A stretch of 64,000 nt of DNA from Tubiluchus corallicola (GCA_030141605.1 JAQGDQ010000327.1:62001-126000), one strand, 5' to 3'. Shown: positions 24,673 to 36,330, numbered from the stretch's first letter. Made by a program: numbers and translations. The notes: generated by a model from the sequence alone, not told the origin.

Positions 24673-27617
24673 GTATTTTTAATTATTTTTCATTCCATTT
24701 CACAAAAACAAGAGCTGACAAGTCTATGTGAGTTAACAATAACATTTATAATACCATTGTCAGTATGCATTAATAACCTGTTGCGAATGCTATAACTATA
24801 ACACGATCTTCTCCGAATGTGACTAAAATGGGTTAGAGATAGGATTACTCACTTGCCAGAAGCACCACAATCGTACTTTAAACGAAATAGTTTTCTGATA
24901 CCATTGCTGTATGCAATACGCAGTTACTATAATTAGTCTATAAACACATACAGTAAAAGTTGCAGCAGTAACTCTTAAATGGCATGATAATACATCGTCT
25001 GAGTACATGGAAAATTTTCCTATTGAAGAATTAACCCATATATAAAAAAGGACTAGTCTGGTTTTGAATGTCACAGTTATCGCTTAGATTAGTGTATATT
25101 ATATACCAATTCTCCTGAATACTTACACGCGATGCAGCAATGTCAAGGTATAACGTGTTTTAAACATGATTTGCTTTCTGCCAAATTAAAATCAATTTTG
25201 TGAAGAGTAGCAAAGCTAGTGCAAGTATTGAGAAGATCTTGAAGTACAAGAAGAGAAGTTGCAAATTAAACAATAAACAATGTAATCAGCATAAATTACA
25301 TTATTAATGAAATTCCGTGCAAGATGACATCCCTTCATACCATTCACTTATTATATATATATACGTACACATAGCGACGATTAATGTATTTTTTATATCT
25401 GTATATCTGTACTAACATGCAGATACTAAATATATAAGTAACTTTATTATTTTCACTTCTTCACTGTTTAAGCCTACGTCATATGTATGTTACAGGTAAT
25501 GTGTAAAATTTAGAAATTTTATAAAAATCTTAGTACGTCATATGATACCCATGCGTTTCGGGAAAAGTGTGAAATAAATCTCTTTGTTGAGACTTTTTCA
25601 CGCTTTCCTAGGCATATTGTATAATTGCTAGGATTTATATAAAATGCGTAGAATGACTTTGGCAAAGTGTAAATTGAACATAATTCACGTTGAGTCGAAC
25701 CTTTTCTGGGTATTTTATACATTACCTAAACATCGTATAGAACGCATAACTAAGCAAGCTGTTCAAGAAAGCCGGTGAGTTAATTATTTACTGGTAATGG
25801 GTGCAACATCACAATCTCTGACATGCTGTTCGGTGTTCATTCAGGCGAATCACTTTCATCGCTAAGAATTAAGTCGGCCGGATTCAGTAAAGTTTTTACA
25901 AACAATTTTCTTAGTTAAATTTATGCTTACGAACAGCCTTAGCGCTACGTACGGATTCCTTAGACCAGTTTTCTCTAAAAATATTCTTGAATGCAAGGTT
26001 TAGGGCTTACGTAAATACAATTTTGAATTTTGTGCAAAGTTTAAATGGCTATGACTGGTGATGTTATGAAAGAAGAGGTTACTGATAAAAATCTGATGTG
26101 CAGAGAACGTATTTTTCGCAATAGATTAAATCACATCATTGAAGGAAAGCGTTGCACGAATTGTAACCTGATCAGTAGACCGTACGGCTTGCATCTCTCT
26201 CTCTCTCTCTGTCTCCCCCTCCCCATCCCCCTCTCTCTCTATCCACCACAAAAGAGGACGACAAAATTCTTGTATGCGAGAAAAAACCAAGCAAAAAATC
26301 ACACAAATTTGCATCATGACTTTTTTCAATTTCACAATTTCCCTAAAATAAAACTGGCATTATATGAAATGCTTAGGAAAATTATATCAGAACAAATGAA
26401 CATGTGTTTTATATCTCTATAAACTAAAATTTTTTCGACATTCTATAAAATGCCTAGCAAAAGTATATTTAAAACTAAGAACTATACACTTTGCCTGGAG
26501 AGACTTTTGAATTGCATATAATGCCTAGGAATTAGTGTTTGGAAGAAATGCAGGAAAACTAGGTACAATGTAGCTAAACATAAATTTGGTTTGCTCTACA
26601 GCACTAAGGACACTAAAGAGTCCTCTAATGGCATTATTGTAACGATTAGGCTTTTTTTGCTCAGACATCTTGAAATTCATTTTTTTTGACCGGAACTGAT
26701 ATCTGAATTATTTGTAATTATGTAAAATTTCAATGTTTTTCTTTGTTTGTGTGTGTAATGTGTGTAGATCATTGTGGCATTATGGAAATAATCAACTGAA
26801 CTTTTCTAAATTCATTCAATATGTCAAATAAAACATTACATATGCGCAATGCCTAATAAATTTTCTAGGTTTATTCGTGGGCAACAAACTGAGCTCTGAT
26901 GATCAATTGAACAACATTTACAATAAAATGGCCTGAATGGTCGCGCAGACTGCGGTATGTTAATAATTAACATTAATCATAATTATAGCTTACATAATTC
27001 AACTAAGTTGCTGATACTGAAATTTTGTTCTGCACGCTCAATCAATGTTTAAACTTTAACAGACCTAATGAGGTGCTGCCACTGTTTTGAAATTATTGTC
27101 GACAAAAGTTTTTTTTACTACATCTTGCGCATATGCATACTTGCTCATATCTGAGCAAGCCCATTTTACCTCTAACTGTCTTCCAATTACGACTGCATCA
27201 GATTATTAAAATAGCATTAAATTTCCTACTTCAGTGCACCGGTATGATATATTCGCATTTGTTATGTGTTACACAACACAAGTAGTGTTTAGTAAATAAT
27301 TGTGTTATTTGCTGTTCTAAAATTTTATCAGCAATCAAGTTCGTTCTATTTGAAGCCATCGCGATAACGAAGCTGGTGGCACAGAATTTTGCAAAGAACA
27401 AAATAGCTGAAATAAACAACAAAAACAAATGAAAGCCCAAACTAGAATTCGGCTAGCAAGCGTCAATGCAGTTTTCTAACAACCTACAATTAGAAATGCA
27501 CGAATCAAATGATGTTTCAGAACCAGCCAAAGAACCAAATTTGACGCTTCTTTTTTGTAAGCGAATGTTTGCTCCAGCAGTTAAGAAATAAAGTGACAAG
27601 TTCAACTCTGCATCTGA
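24673..27617. other. Unassigned intron sequence
   Basis: About 2.9 kb of AT-rich DNA, including a (CT)n patch at about 26196-26240. No frame contains a recognisable motif, and no long repeat was noticed. Confidence 0.35.
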
Positions 27618-27839
27618 GAAGATGCAGTCAAGGATGTAGAACTGACAGAAGAAGAAAGGGCCGAGTACGACCAGCTCTTCACCAATGACATGGAAACAAA
27701 GAAGCAAGCAGATGAGACATTGAAGGAACTTAAGAGAAAGCAAGTGTTCTTACAGTTGTGTGGCAAAAGGGATGTCTCAGAAGGGAACTGGATAAGCAAA
27801 CTAAGCATGCCTGATGCATTGTTTGTCTCTGTGGCCTAA
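27618..27839 (+). pseudogene. Short coding-like frame upstream of the Penelope fragment
   Basis: A 73-codon open frame without its own clear start, rich in Glu and Lys ('VELTEEERAEYDQLF', 'ETKKQADETLKELKRKQ'), likely helical. It directly precedes and slightly overlaps the GIY-YIG frame, so it may be part of the same dead element or an unrelated exon-like fragment. No family recognised. Confidence 0.35.
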
Positions 27840-27999
27840 AGGATAAATGTACTGTTATCAATGTGGCTTATAAACTAGAATGTAACCTTTGTTATGAGAT
27901 ATATATATAGGTCAAACGAAACGACTTTTTAGGGATCACCTTATGGAACACATTACCTTGCCACGAGAGTTCATATCTGTGTACGCTCTTCGCGCTTGA
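27815..27999 (+). pseudogene. Penelope-like GIY-YIG endonuclease fragment
   Basis: The frame encodes 'CIVCLCGLKDKCTVINVAYK', 'LECNLCYEIYIGQTKRLFRD' and 'HLMEHITL' to a stop at 27997. The Cys pairs before 'YIG' and the 'R..EH' that follows match the GIY-YIG endonuclease at the C-terminus of Penelope-like retroelements. The upstream reverse transcriptase is not seen, so it is a short dead fragment. A standalone GIY-YIG gene is less likely given its size and setting. Confidence 0.65.
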
Positions 28000-28380
28000 A
28001 TGGGGGTTATTCCTTAACCAGACGGCTTGAGTTCGCAGGGTTCGTAAGGACTGCACCAACCAATGTAGCGCTGTTGTTCCTCTCCTTAAAGATTATAGCA
28101 GATCGGGAAGCTCTCTGCGTTTCTTCTACTCCTTCAAATGTACTAACTCGGGAAATTGTCAGATTGGCTAATGCGTTTTTTACTGCTGACACCATTATCA
28201 AACTAAGCAAGTATAACATGTGTCGAGGTACTCGGTGACTGCAGTACTCATGATGCGTTTTCAAGATTCAAGTCACAAAATAAAAACAACAGGCAAAGTA
28301 CTTGTGATACCGGGTTTATTTGTTGGTTTTCTGTTCTTTATTTAAACCAGATTTACTTCAACAATTCCCAAACTAGTACT
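28000..28380. other. Unassigned intron sequence
   Basis: Opposite-strand frames of about 80 codons occur but have no recognisable motif; they are not called. Confidence 0.35.
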
Positions 28381-28382
28381 CC

Positions 28383-28500
28383 TAGCCGAGCGGTGAGGTA
28401 GTAGCACACAGATGATAATAGTTTAGAAATTGAATGAATTGGCCCTAGGTACCTTTACGGGGAGTACTTTCAGACAAAAGATGTAGGTTCGAATCACGAG
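28383..28500 (+). mobile_element. tRNA-like (possible SINE) fragment
   Basis: TAGCCGAGCGGTGAGG resembles the A box of a Leu/Ser-type tRNA, and GGTTCGAATCACGAG near 28486 is a good B box. They are about 100 bp apart, too far for an intact tRNA without an insertion. A SINE head or tRNA pseudogene with an internal insertion is the likeliest reading. Confidence 0.45.
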
Positions 28501-28739
28501 TGGAATCTTAAGTGTCGGCTATTTTTGTGTTTAGCAAACAAGGTGTAAACTATTCATGATATGTTTTTACTATTTAAATACTTTTTAAACGTTCACATAA
28601 AGACACACTCCAAAACACATATTTTTTGTGCATAGAAACAATCAAAATTTAAAGGGGGGATATCATGAAAATCAAGTTAAACTTATTTTATAGTTGCCTT
28701 CCCCGTGAACAACTTGGCGAATTTTTTTAGCTGTACGCT

Positions 28740-28918
28740 GTCTAATTAATGAGCAACTTTTTTGTATCTCGCGGGAAATGTCATGAAGCTGCACTTACGC
28801 CTCTCCCCGCGAAAAATTGAACTAGCGTAATTAATGAGCAATTAACTTTTTTGTATCTCGCGGGAAATGTCATGGAGCTGCACTTACGCCTCTCCCCGTG
28901 AAAAATTGAAATAGCGCA
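28740..28918. repeat. Tandem duplication of about 88 bp
   Basis: Two adjacent copies share 'TTTTTTGTATCTCGCGGGAA', 'ATGTCATG-AGCTGCACTTAC' and 'GCCTCTCCCCG'. They differ by a few substitutions and a 4-base insertion, so the duplication is fairly recent. Confidence 0.85.
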
Positions 28919-28929
28919 GCTTTGCTAAT

Positions 28930-31480
28930 GACGTAGCAGAGTGTACCGGTGGTCGTACACAACTAGGCTAAAAATAAAGCTGTTATTACTACAATACAGC
29001 ATTTGACCCTGAGTTGGATAGGTAGCAGCCAGGTGATAGAAACGATTGTCGTTGCCCTCATTCACATGTTTTCATCAAATTCTGCAAAAGCGATATATTT
29101 TACTACGGTCGAAAATTACAAGTCCATTATAGTATATTCTAATAGAGTGTAAACAATCATTGCACAAAAGTAGACTGGCCTACAGCACATTGTGAAAATT
29201 CTTGTGGCATTAATTGAAAACATCGTCAGCAATACAAGCTGCAGATGTGTGGGCCTCGGTAACAAAAGTTCTTTTCTTGTAAAACAACTCCGATAAAGTA
29301 ACTTCATTCTGCTACAAGAATTAATGAATTTGTAAACGCTGAGAAACTCACTGAAGCATGATTATAATGTCAGTGTGACAATTTTTAGTGACAGCTTCAT
29401 TTTATCAGCCTTGACAAGAAATTTGTGGACCCCATGGACACAGAGACTATAACATATTAGCTGTAGTCTTATTGATTAAACATATATGAACATTTTTAAC
29501 TTTGTCGTGTTTCAGTTAGTTAAATCAGTAAGACTTTTAATATCAACCAGAACTTTAACCGTTGTTCATTAGCTTTTGTTTTTACATGATAACAACATGT
29601 TGTGTTTATTTTTACACAGCAGTGTTATTAAAATATTAGGATTAGATAAAATTCTTGTAGTCAATAGGACTGAAATAAAAATTAATCATAATAATACATT
29701 TATTATTAATATAATTATTATCCAGTTTTACAAAATAAAAAACTAACGATATAACGTGGTTCGATGACAAAATAATTATTTATTGTGTTGTTTCAAGCAA
29801 GGTTATTCTGACACTTATTCTATTACAAAGTTGAAAAAAGTATATGTAGTACAAAATAATTTAGTACAATGCTCTTTGTGCTACACAAATTATCAAATAT
29901 ACTGAAATCGTTGTTTATGGTGTAAGGGTTAATAATTTGCAGTTGTCAATTTATGATTTGTAATGTTTTTTCTTTAGTTAATATTCAAAATTCAGGAAAA
30001 AGCATCATAAATAACATTTTAGCGCAAAAAATTCATTACATAATATACATAATACATTCATTACATTCCATAGCTGTTTTTCAATAAGAACAATCACGAT
30101 GACCGAAACCGAGCAAATCACGCATACAATCCACAATAAGCTAATCTTTACCGTGATACTGTCACTAGTTGTAAACTGCGTAAAAGTACTGTATGCTGGC
30201 GCTGCTTGTCGATGTAAGCAAATACTCAAACCAGTGAGGGTAATTTTCGCCACCAGAGGCGCGGGCGCAGGTTCATGCTCAATGGCGGCCTTGTCAAATG
30301 TTCGTTTTGTGTACAATTTCATCCGAACTTTTGCTAAGGATTCTTAAACATGAAATTTTCGTGAAGAATGAGGTTCGTATTTGTATTCGCAAAATAATCG
30401 CGAGTTATTCAAGCTCAACTTAATTTTGGTGATATTCCTCCTTTAATGAAACAAATTTGCGATGATCAAAAGGATATTTTCAAAAATCAATCAGAGTGCC
30501 GCACTCCCTTTTGGTTTAAAATTAAAAATACTTTCAAAGGCAGTCTCTCAGACAACAAGACTATACTTAATCACTAGCGCGTAGCTATTTTTAAATAAAA
30601 CAAACCTATATAATGTTATAACTTTAAACAACAAATTTTCAAATTGTTGCAAAACTTCATAAACGTAGTGTTGTTTACAAGTCATGGGAGAAAAATAAAT
30701 ACGAGGCAAAATCAAACTAAAGATAAACAAATCAAGATCTAATACATTAGGCACTCACTAATTAGCCTTTCCCCGGGAGGTGCACCGAAAAAAACCTGTC
30801 CACACTGAGATGGTTCACTGCCCATTAGCACCTTGCAATGCCACATAGGTCATTGGTGACGTTTCCAGTGAGGTCATTGGTGACGTCACTGGAAATGAAC
30901 TCTGCACTGTTTAGTAGTTGAGGTAGGTGAGGTACCATCGAGAATGGTTTAGCTTCCTCAGAGGCTTGCGTCAGGTAAATTTATGCGGTGATATTCAGTC
31001 CAACCTTCCACGTGAACAGTAGTAACACCATAAACGGATTAAGCAATCTGTCTCAAGTATCCATTTGGCTGTAAATTCCGATAGTGCACAAAATGCATCA
31101 AAGCATATCTGGACTGTACGAAAGCGTTGCTTTAACCGTAATCACAGTTCTAAAAATGCTAAATGCCAAATTCTAGCAAATTACATAGTCCACAGGTAAA
31201 ACGTACAGAGCAAACGTCTTTACAACATAGCGAGAAACATGCTGACTGAAGCCGTCGACATAAAACTAGGACGACAACCTAGTTTCCAACTTATGCACTT
31301 GTTGAAGGACATGTGTGTGGCTTTCCTATCCCGCAGTACTTACAGTACCTATTCATAATGCTAGCTAAACACTCATCTGTAGTAAACTGTTAATCAAAAC
31401 TGAAACACGTAAAATTCAAACAAAGTTACATTACGGCATTGTGTTAATCTAGCTGCAAGTGTCATATTAGTACCTGTTCG
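28930..31480. other. Unassigned intron sequence
   Basis: No supported gene. At about 30845-30893 a 24-bp unit 'AGGTCATTGGTGACGT' is tandemly doubled, ending in a CRE-like TGACGTCA palindrome. Opposite-strand frames at 30005-30347 lack motifs. Confidence 0.4.
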
Positions 31481-31484
31481 TATT

Positions 31485-32600
31485 ACAGTTTTTGCATCTT
31501 TCAAGATCTAGGCTATAATTGGTTGTAAGTATGTTTGTCAGATGAATTTTCATTTTATTTTCCTGAATACCTGTTCGTAACAGTACTGTTACAGAAAGTA
31601 CAAACTACACTTTGTTCAGTGCACTTTTTAAAATCCACATCTATTAGAGCATACAAGAATTGTATCTTCGAAAACGATCTCCACGAGGCCACAGAAAAAC
31701 AGTCAGGTAGCATACAAGAACTATATCCCCTTAAGTGATCTTCACGGGGCCACAGGAAAAAGGCGTGTACAAACTTACCTGCTAAGAGGAGGACTTAAGA
31801 GCTCTACTTTTTGAAGAATTAACTAAGATGAATTGAAAACCCAGGCAGATGGTTAACGGCGGCGATGAAAGGAATCTGTGATTCCGGTGGCTCTGGTGCA
31901 GCAGTTAGGGTTTGTGCTGTTGCTGATCTAAGGTTACAGGTTCAGATCCGCTGGGGCCGCTTAGGACTAGTGCCTCCCATGCTGGCCACCAGTGTAACAC
32001 TGATCGGAGGGTGCTGATTCGCTCCGTCACGACATTTTTGTTCCAAAAACATCGAAATGTATAAAACGAAGTGAAGCATTTAAGTAATTCGCCAGATGTC
32101 TAAACCATTGAGTTCCATGCTTGTTGTCATTAGGGAACAGGTGCTGATATGGAATATGCACCTGCCTGTTAGTCCACAGAACCGAAGCGATACTCTTTGG
32201 TATTGAAGCTGGTTTTAATGCCACCATGCAATCGCTTCATGCGGACGAGTCCTTCACAATGTTCAGGGGGGGGGGGTCTAAAATTTGTCATTTCACCGCT
32301 GTATCAATATTTTAGATGGCTATATAATAATATCTCATGTCACTATTGTTCAGCTAATAAACCACAGGCACTTATTTAAGAGACTTGGTTGATGTAATAC
32401 TGGCTTTTAACACGCTTTGAATACACTACAAACAGTTATATCTAGTCTTTTATCCCTGGTCTAGTATTTCTAGTAGTGCGCCACAAAGAGTTGGCTGGAA
32501 TAAATGTTTAAAAATGGTGCATACAGTTTTTGCATCTTTCAAGATCTAGGCTATGATTAATTGCAAGTATGTTTGTCAGATGAATTTTCGTTTTGTTCAG
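31485..32600. repeat. 75-bp direct repeats flanking about 1 kb
   Basis: 'TTTTTGCATCTTTCAAGATC' and 'GTATGTTTGTCAGATGAATT' occur at about 31489-31552 and again at about 32527-32590 with few differences. The intervening 1 kb contains a SINE and a second internal tandem duplication (CCACGAGGCCACAG-type units near 31680 and 31740). This is either a segmental duplication or ends of an unclassified element. Confidence 0.75.
31886..32035 (+). mobile_element. tRNA-derived SINE
   Basis: A-box-like TGGCTCTGGTGCAGCAG at about 31888 and B-box GGTTCAGATCC at 31939-31949 have tRNA spacing. The sequence after them ('GCCACCAGTGTAACACTGAT') forms a non-tRNA body, as in SINEs. It is GC-richer than its surroundings. 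Confidence 0.65.
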
Positions 32601-33126
32601 AGGAAACTGAATAATTAGTAACTGCAATGTTTTTAATTTAATACAGCTTCTTTATGAATTTTGCATCTTGTATTTTATTGATACTGGATAGCTTCATTTT
32701 ATATGTACTTTTTATTATACCTGTAATTTTTATTATTGTATCCTTCTGTACAACTGATGAAGTTCGTGAGGAACAAAAACTTCTGAAGAAAAAATAAAAA
32801 AATAAGATTTAAGGGGCATTTCGACTTCTTTTACCGGTAAAAGTAATTAAAGTGCTTAAAAATGGGGAATGTCAAAAATAGCCTATTCACTGCGGTTCGT
32901 GTTAATTTACTTGAAGTGAATTATAGCTAGTTGGGCGCCTTGAACATGGCGGTTGAAATAGTCGATCTTTATAGCTTTATTAAGAATAAACGCTATAATT
33001 TCAGTCAAATCTGTCTATTCAGTTTATTCTTAGTAAAATAGTACAAACAAAAACTTTTCTAATTTCTTTTCGATTTGCAGGGTGTCCAACTAAAAAGATT
33101 TTTAGAGAAAATTTGTAATATCATAC
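32601..33126. other. Unassigned intron sequence
   Basis: AT-rich sequence just downstream of the kinase exon at 33127-33278; no gene or repeat supported. Confidence 0.4.
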
Positions 33127-33278
33127 CTGATGACAGTAAACAGCAGCAGAAACAATTTGACCGAATAATTTCTGGGCGTGACACTCCTCCAATCGGTGTC
33201 GTCTTCGGACGTATTCATAAAGGTCTCCCCCGTTAGCATACTCCATTACAATTATTATCTTCAGTTTACTTTCAAAAA
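33127..33278 (-). CDS. NUAK-family kinase exon (hinge to helix E)
   Basis: Acceptor ATATTGCAG, donor GTATGA. It completes a split Val codon, then encodes 'FESKLKIIIVMEYANGGDLY', 'EYVRRRHRLEECHAQKLFGQ' and 'IVSAAVYCHQ', 50 codons ending in phase 0. 'VFES-KI-IVMEYA--G-LY-Y' is a close match to NUAK; the gatekeeper is the Met before 'EY'. It is separated from the upstream exon by about 30.4 kb. Confidence 0.93.
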
Positions 33279-33435
33279 CTGCAATATGCCAGAAAACCAA
33301 TAATTAGGGCAGTCAAAACCATTGTAAATTTGGATATTTTTAACAAAGAAATGAAATACATGTAAAGAGGTAAATGACTTTCAGTCGGTTACATGCTTGC
33401 AAAATAAAGGATCTTATCAACACACCATTATATAT

Positions 33436-33555
33436 CAAAAATACAGAGACATGGGAGGTTGCGGGTGACAGGGTAGCATGGAGAAAAGTGATCAGGAGGA
33501 TCATGTCAAACGACGTGTGACTCCATGATGATGCTGATGATGATGTACATGTTCT
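33436..33555 (+). pseudogene. RTE-like LINE 3' end with GATGAT tail
   Basis: The frame encodes 'ETWEVAGDRVAWRKVIRRIM' followed by 'SNDV' and a stop: the common end of RTE/Jockey-type ORF2 ('A-DR--WR'). It is followed within a few bases by CCATGATGATGCTGATGATGATG, a microsatellite tail typical of these elements. Only the last 25 codons survive, about 160 bp from a kinase exon. Confidence 0.65.
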
Positions 33556-33784
33556 TTAAAAAAAGAAATGGCAGAATTGCACGTGTTTTTAACTTTTTTT
33601 GTTTGATGTCAACTTTTAGTTTTAAGAACTATTAGGTATTGCAAAATAAAAGATGTCTATATGGTACCGAAAACGCGGGAAGCAAAAGTTTTTGCTGACC
33701 TAGAGTGATCTAAGCTACTCGCGACTAGAGTAGAATCAGTATATTCAACTGCCGATTTTTGGCGTATGATAATTCGTTTCACTA

Positions 33785-34045
33785 CTACATATTGTACTCG
33801 ATCGGTAACGCTGAAGTAGAGTCAACTATTAGTGAATTTCTTCTGAATTCTACCAAAACTTCTGCTCCTTCTAATGTAGGCTGCTCAGGTATGGGCATAG
33901 TCTTTGGCTCTGAAGCCAGTGATTGTAGGCCTGGTGCCTCATCTAAGCATGTTTCTTCTGATTCAGAATCAACGTCAAAGAAGGATTGCATATATCTTAG
34001 AAGTCCAGCTATGAATGTAAAGAAACATCTTCTTAGTCCAGTCAT
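33785..34045 (-). CDS. Possible gag N-terminus of a minus-strand LTR element
   Basis: An 86-codon frame starts 40 bp downstream of the tRNA-Pro primer site and ends in a cluster of three stops. The protein has an acidic, Pro/Glu-rich middle ('DVDSESEETCLDEAPGL'). Position suggests a truncated gag, but no gag motif is visible. The element is cut off before any pol. Confidence 0.35.
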   Translation of the reverse strand: MTGLRRCFFTFIAGLLRYMQSFFDVDSESEETCLDEAPGLQSLASEPKTMPIPEQPTLEGAEVLVEFRRNSLIVDSTSALPIEYNM

Positions 34046-34084
34046 ATTGTGTCGTAATCCACTATTTGTAATGAAGCCAATCAG

Positions 34085-34102
34085 ATCCCGGACGAGCCCC
34101 CA
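34085..34102 (-). other. Primer binding site complementary to tRNA-Pro
   Basis: The minus strand reads TGGGGGCTCGTCCGGGAT, all 18 bases of the tRNA-Pro primer site familiar from gammaretroviruses and some other LTR elements. It follows the presumed LTR end (..TTACA) by 6 bases. This fixes the orientation of the element. Confidence 0.85.
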
Positions 34103-34108
34103 AAAATT

Positions 34109-34813
34109 TGTAACGCGGCTAGGGGTTCACGTACCAGAAAGGTGTGCAGAAGATGGTACTTTGCACCAATGGCTTTGGTTCATCTGACTGTTAACCCCAA
34201 GGCACACTTCAGCACAAATTAGTTCTTGAAGTTTATAACAGGAAAACTGACATTGGAGAAATGTTGGCTTTGATAGACAATTTTGAATTATTTATTTAAT
34301 TGCTTTATTATGGTTCAGGGCTTATATAATTAGCAGCTCTTGAGATAACAGAGCTTGTTAGCAACTCTTGTGTTAACAGAGTTTGTTAGCAACTCTTGTG
34401 TTAGCAGAGTTTGTTAGCAACTCTTGTGGTAGCAGAGTTTGTAATCACGCCTTGTGATAGCAGAGTTTGTTATCAGCGAATCCCTCTTCCTCTGGTTCTG
34501 TCCTCCTTAAATACTACTCTGGACAGATGACATGACCCACCTACACACTGCTGATTGGTTATTGTCTTGTTAACACGGGCGGATCACGTGCATAGACCTT
34601 AATAGGCAGTATACTGAATCATGCGCTCAGCTCTACAGGCTCTTGATTGGTTGTTGGCGTAGTTGTTTTCACATCCGGGTCCTTCTCATGAAAACTTCCT
34701 TTGATGCACGTGTGTTTACGTCGCCGGTAAAGCGTAGTGTAATTATTGTCATCAATTAGTTTAATTTAATGCTTTTATTATAGGCACCGCATACCTATGC
34801 CACAGTAGCTTGT
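34109..34813 (-). mobile_element. 5' LTR of a minus-strand LTR retroelement (outer end uncertain)
   Basis: The inner end is set by the primer site. In minus-strand order the LTR shows tandem 28-bp repeats (34478-34339), a TATATAAG box (34328-34321), AATAAA signals (34309-34304 and 34296-34291) and a U5 ending in TTACA. The outer end is a guess: TGTGGCATAGG at about 34813 would begin with TG. No second LTR is present, so ends and target duplication cannot be checked. Confidence 0.65.
34339..34478. repeat. Five tandem 28-bp repeats in the LTR U3 region
   Basis: Five consecutive 28-bp units with core CAGAGTTTGTTAGCAACT differ by a few bases each. They lie just upstream of the TATA box of the LTR, where retroviral-type enhancers are commonly duplicated. 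Confidence 0.9.
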
Positions 34814-34844
34814 GCTTGCCGTATCAATTATACTACAGTAGTGA

Positions 34845-36000
34845 GTCTGCTAATAGTGATTCTCGATATTCAACCGTAAATCCCATTATTTCTACTTTCA
34901 ACCAAGCCAGTGTAGAATCTGCAAGTTGTGATGTTCTGTGAGATTTTATGAATCCAAGTATATCATCTTAACCGTTTACGCAAGTAAAGTAAAGTCTGAT
35001 GCCAGTGATACTAGTTTTCTTCGTGACAGTGATAACATCAACATTTCTGGTGCTGTCCCAAACTTACTATCAAGTTTTAGCAAACTAGAATAGACTGATT
35101 GCAACTAACAATTCTTTTTTAGCTTGAAAGAGAATTTGCATTATTGTGTGTCTACTAAAATTATGGAAACCAGAGATTTTGTTTAGGAAACGACTACATA
35201 ATTAAAGTTGTTGGAAAATTGAGAAAACTAGTCGACACTAAAATATTAATATTAATCTGCGATGGCTGCTAAAAATGAAAAGGCGGGCAGTGAGATCCTG
35301 AATCGAACTAGCAATTTGTGGAATATAAGCTCAGGTGTTTTAGATCAAACAGAGTATGAACCTGAAAGTAATAGTTATGAGTGGCCAAGTTATGTTTTGT
35401 TAGCTAACAACAGACTTGATACTGCAGAAAATGATGTTAATAGTTTTATTGAACGAATGCTAAGTAAAATGATGAATCCATATTTTCAAAGATCCTTATC
35501 ATTGAGTACATTAAGTGAATTTTCTGGTTCCCTCGAGTACCTGACCCGTAAATATTTGAACAGGGTAGGTGAGCTTTTTAGAGCCCTAAAATCTAAAATT
35601 ATGTGGCTGCTCTGAGGCCATAGATAACTTAAAGGAAAAACAAAGCCAAACTCTTGTCTACCTTAAACGCTTGGCTCGAGATATTGAGCAAAAACTTGAA
35701 AGATAAGCTTAAATTCAGTGAAATGCAACATGCTGTGTCACTATCACCAACTACTGAGTTTAACGATGTGAAAAATCTTGCATCATCCAGCACAACTTTT
35801 TCAGACATGGCAAGTGAATCGTGTGAAACTGAAGTTGCAAAAAATAAACTAAATAGTAATTTAGCACTAAAAGTAGAACCAAACGAAACTAACACTAAAC
35901 ATGAGCTACCAGTTTCAAATTTAGAAGGTCAAGGTCTTTTTGGTTACCCCCATAAAACTGAATGCTCTCTAGCTTTTCAACTTCCATTCAAGGTCTAAGT
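34845..36000 (+). pseudogene. Degraded coding block of unknown family
   Basis: Several consecutive plus-strand pieces look coding: a Ser/Asn-rich segment at about 34848-34940, another at about 35000-35090, a 117-codon frame from ATG 35262 ('NRLDTAENDVNSFIERMLSK', 'EFSGSLEYLTRKYLN') and, after a frameshift near 35600, a frame to a stop at 35998. Composition resembles a retroelement ORF1 or gag, but no zinc knuckle or other motif is seen. I do not recognise it. Confidence 0.45.
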
Positions 36001-36149
36001 GTACCAAACCCCCAAACATGGTGGGTAAGAACCTAGGGTGGAGCTCTTGAGAACCATAATGTGTTTTCATCTAGTTCAATTTCGTACAGTGCAGTACAAA
36101 TGCTGTTAATGTTTCATCCAGGCAGATTTGAAATTAGTCGCAACGCGCA

Positions 36150-36330
36150 TGCGCAGTTTAAAAGCAACATCGTCTCTCTATCTCTCTGGAAAACTGCAAC
36201 GGTGCTCTCTCTTTCTCTCTTCATGACTGCTACGCTGCTACAATAGTTACTCTCCCCCCTCTCTTTCTCTCTCGCAACCACTGCTACACTGCTACGGTGG
36301 TACAAGAATTACCGCAAAATCACTATATCA
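36150..36330. repeat. Degenerate CTCTCT / ACTGCTACGCTGCTAC minisatellite
   Basis: Three or four loose repeats combine a CT-rich tract (CTCTCTTTCTCTC) with CACTGCTAC-type units of about 45 bp. A further partial unit lies near 36350. Confidence 0.65.

Noticed and set aside
26190-26245. CT-rich tract that lengthens a 125-codon frame
   Set aside because: Simple-sequence effect; no protein domain is present.
27996-28264. Opposite-strand frames of about 80 codons after the Penelope fragment
   Set aside because: Neither continues the GIY-YIG domain nor shows a known motif.
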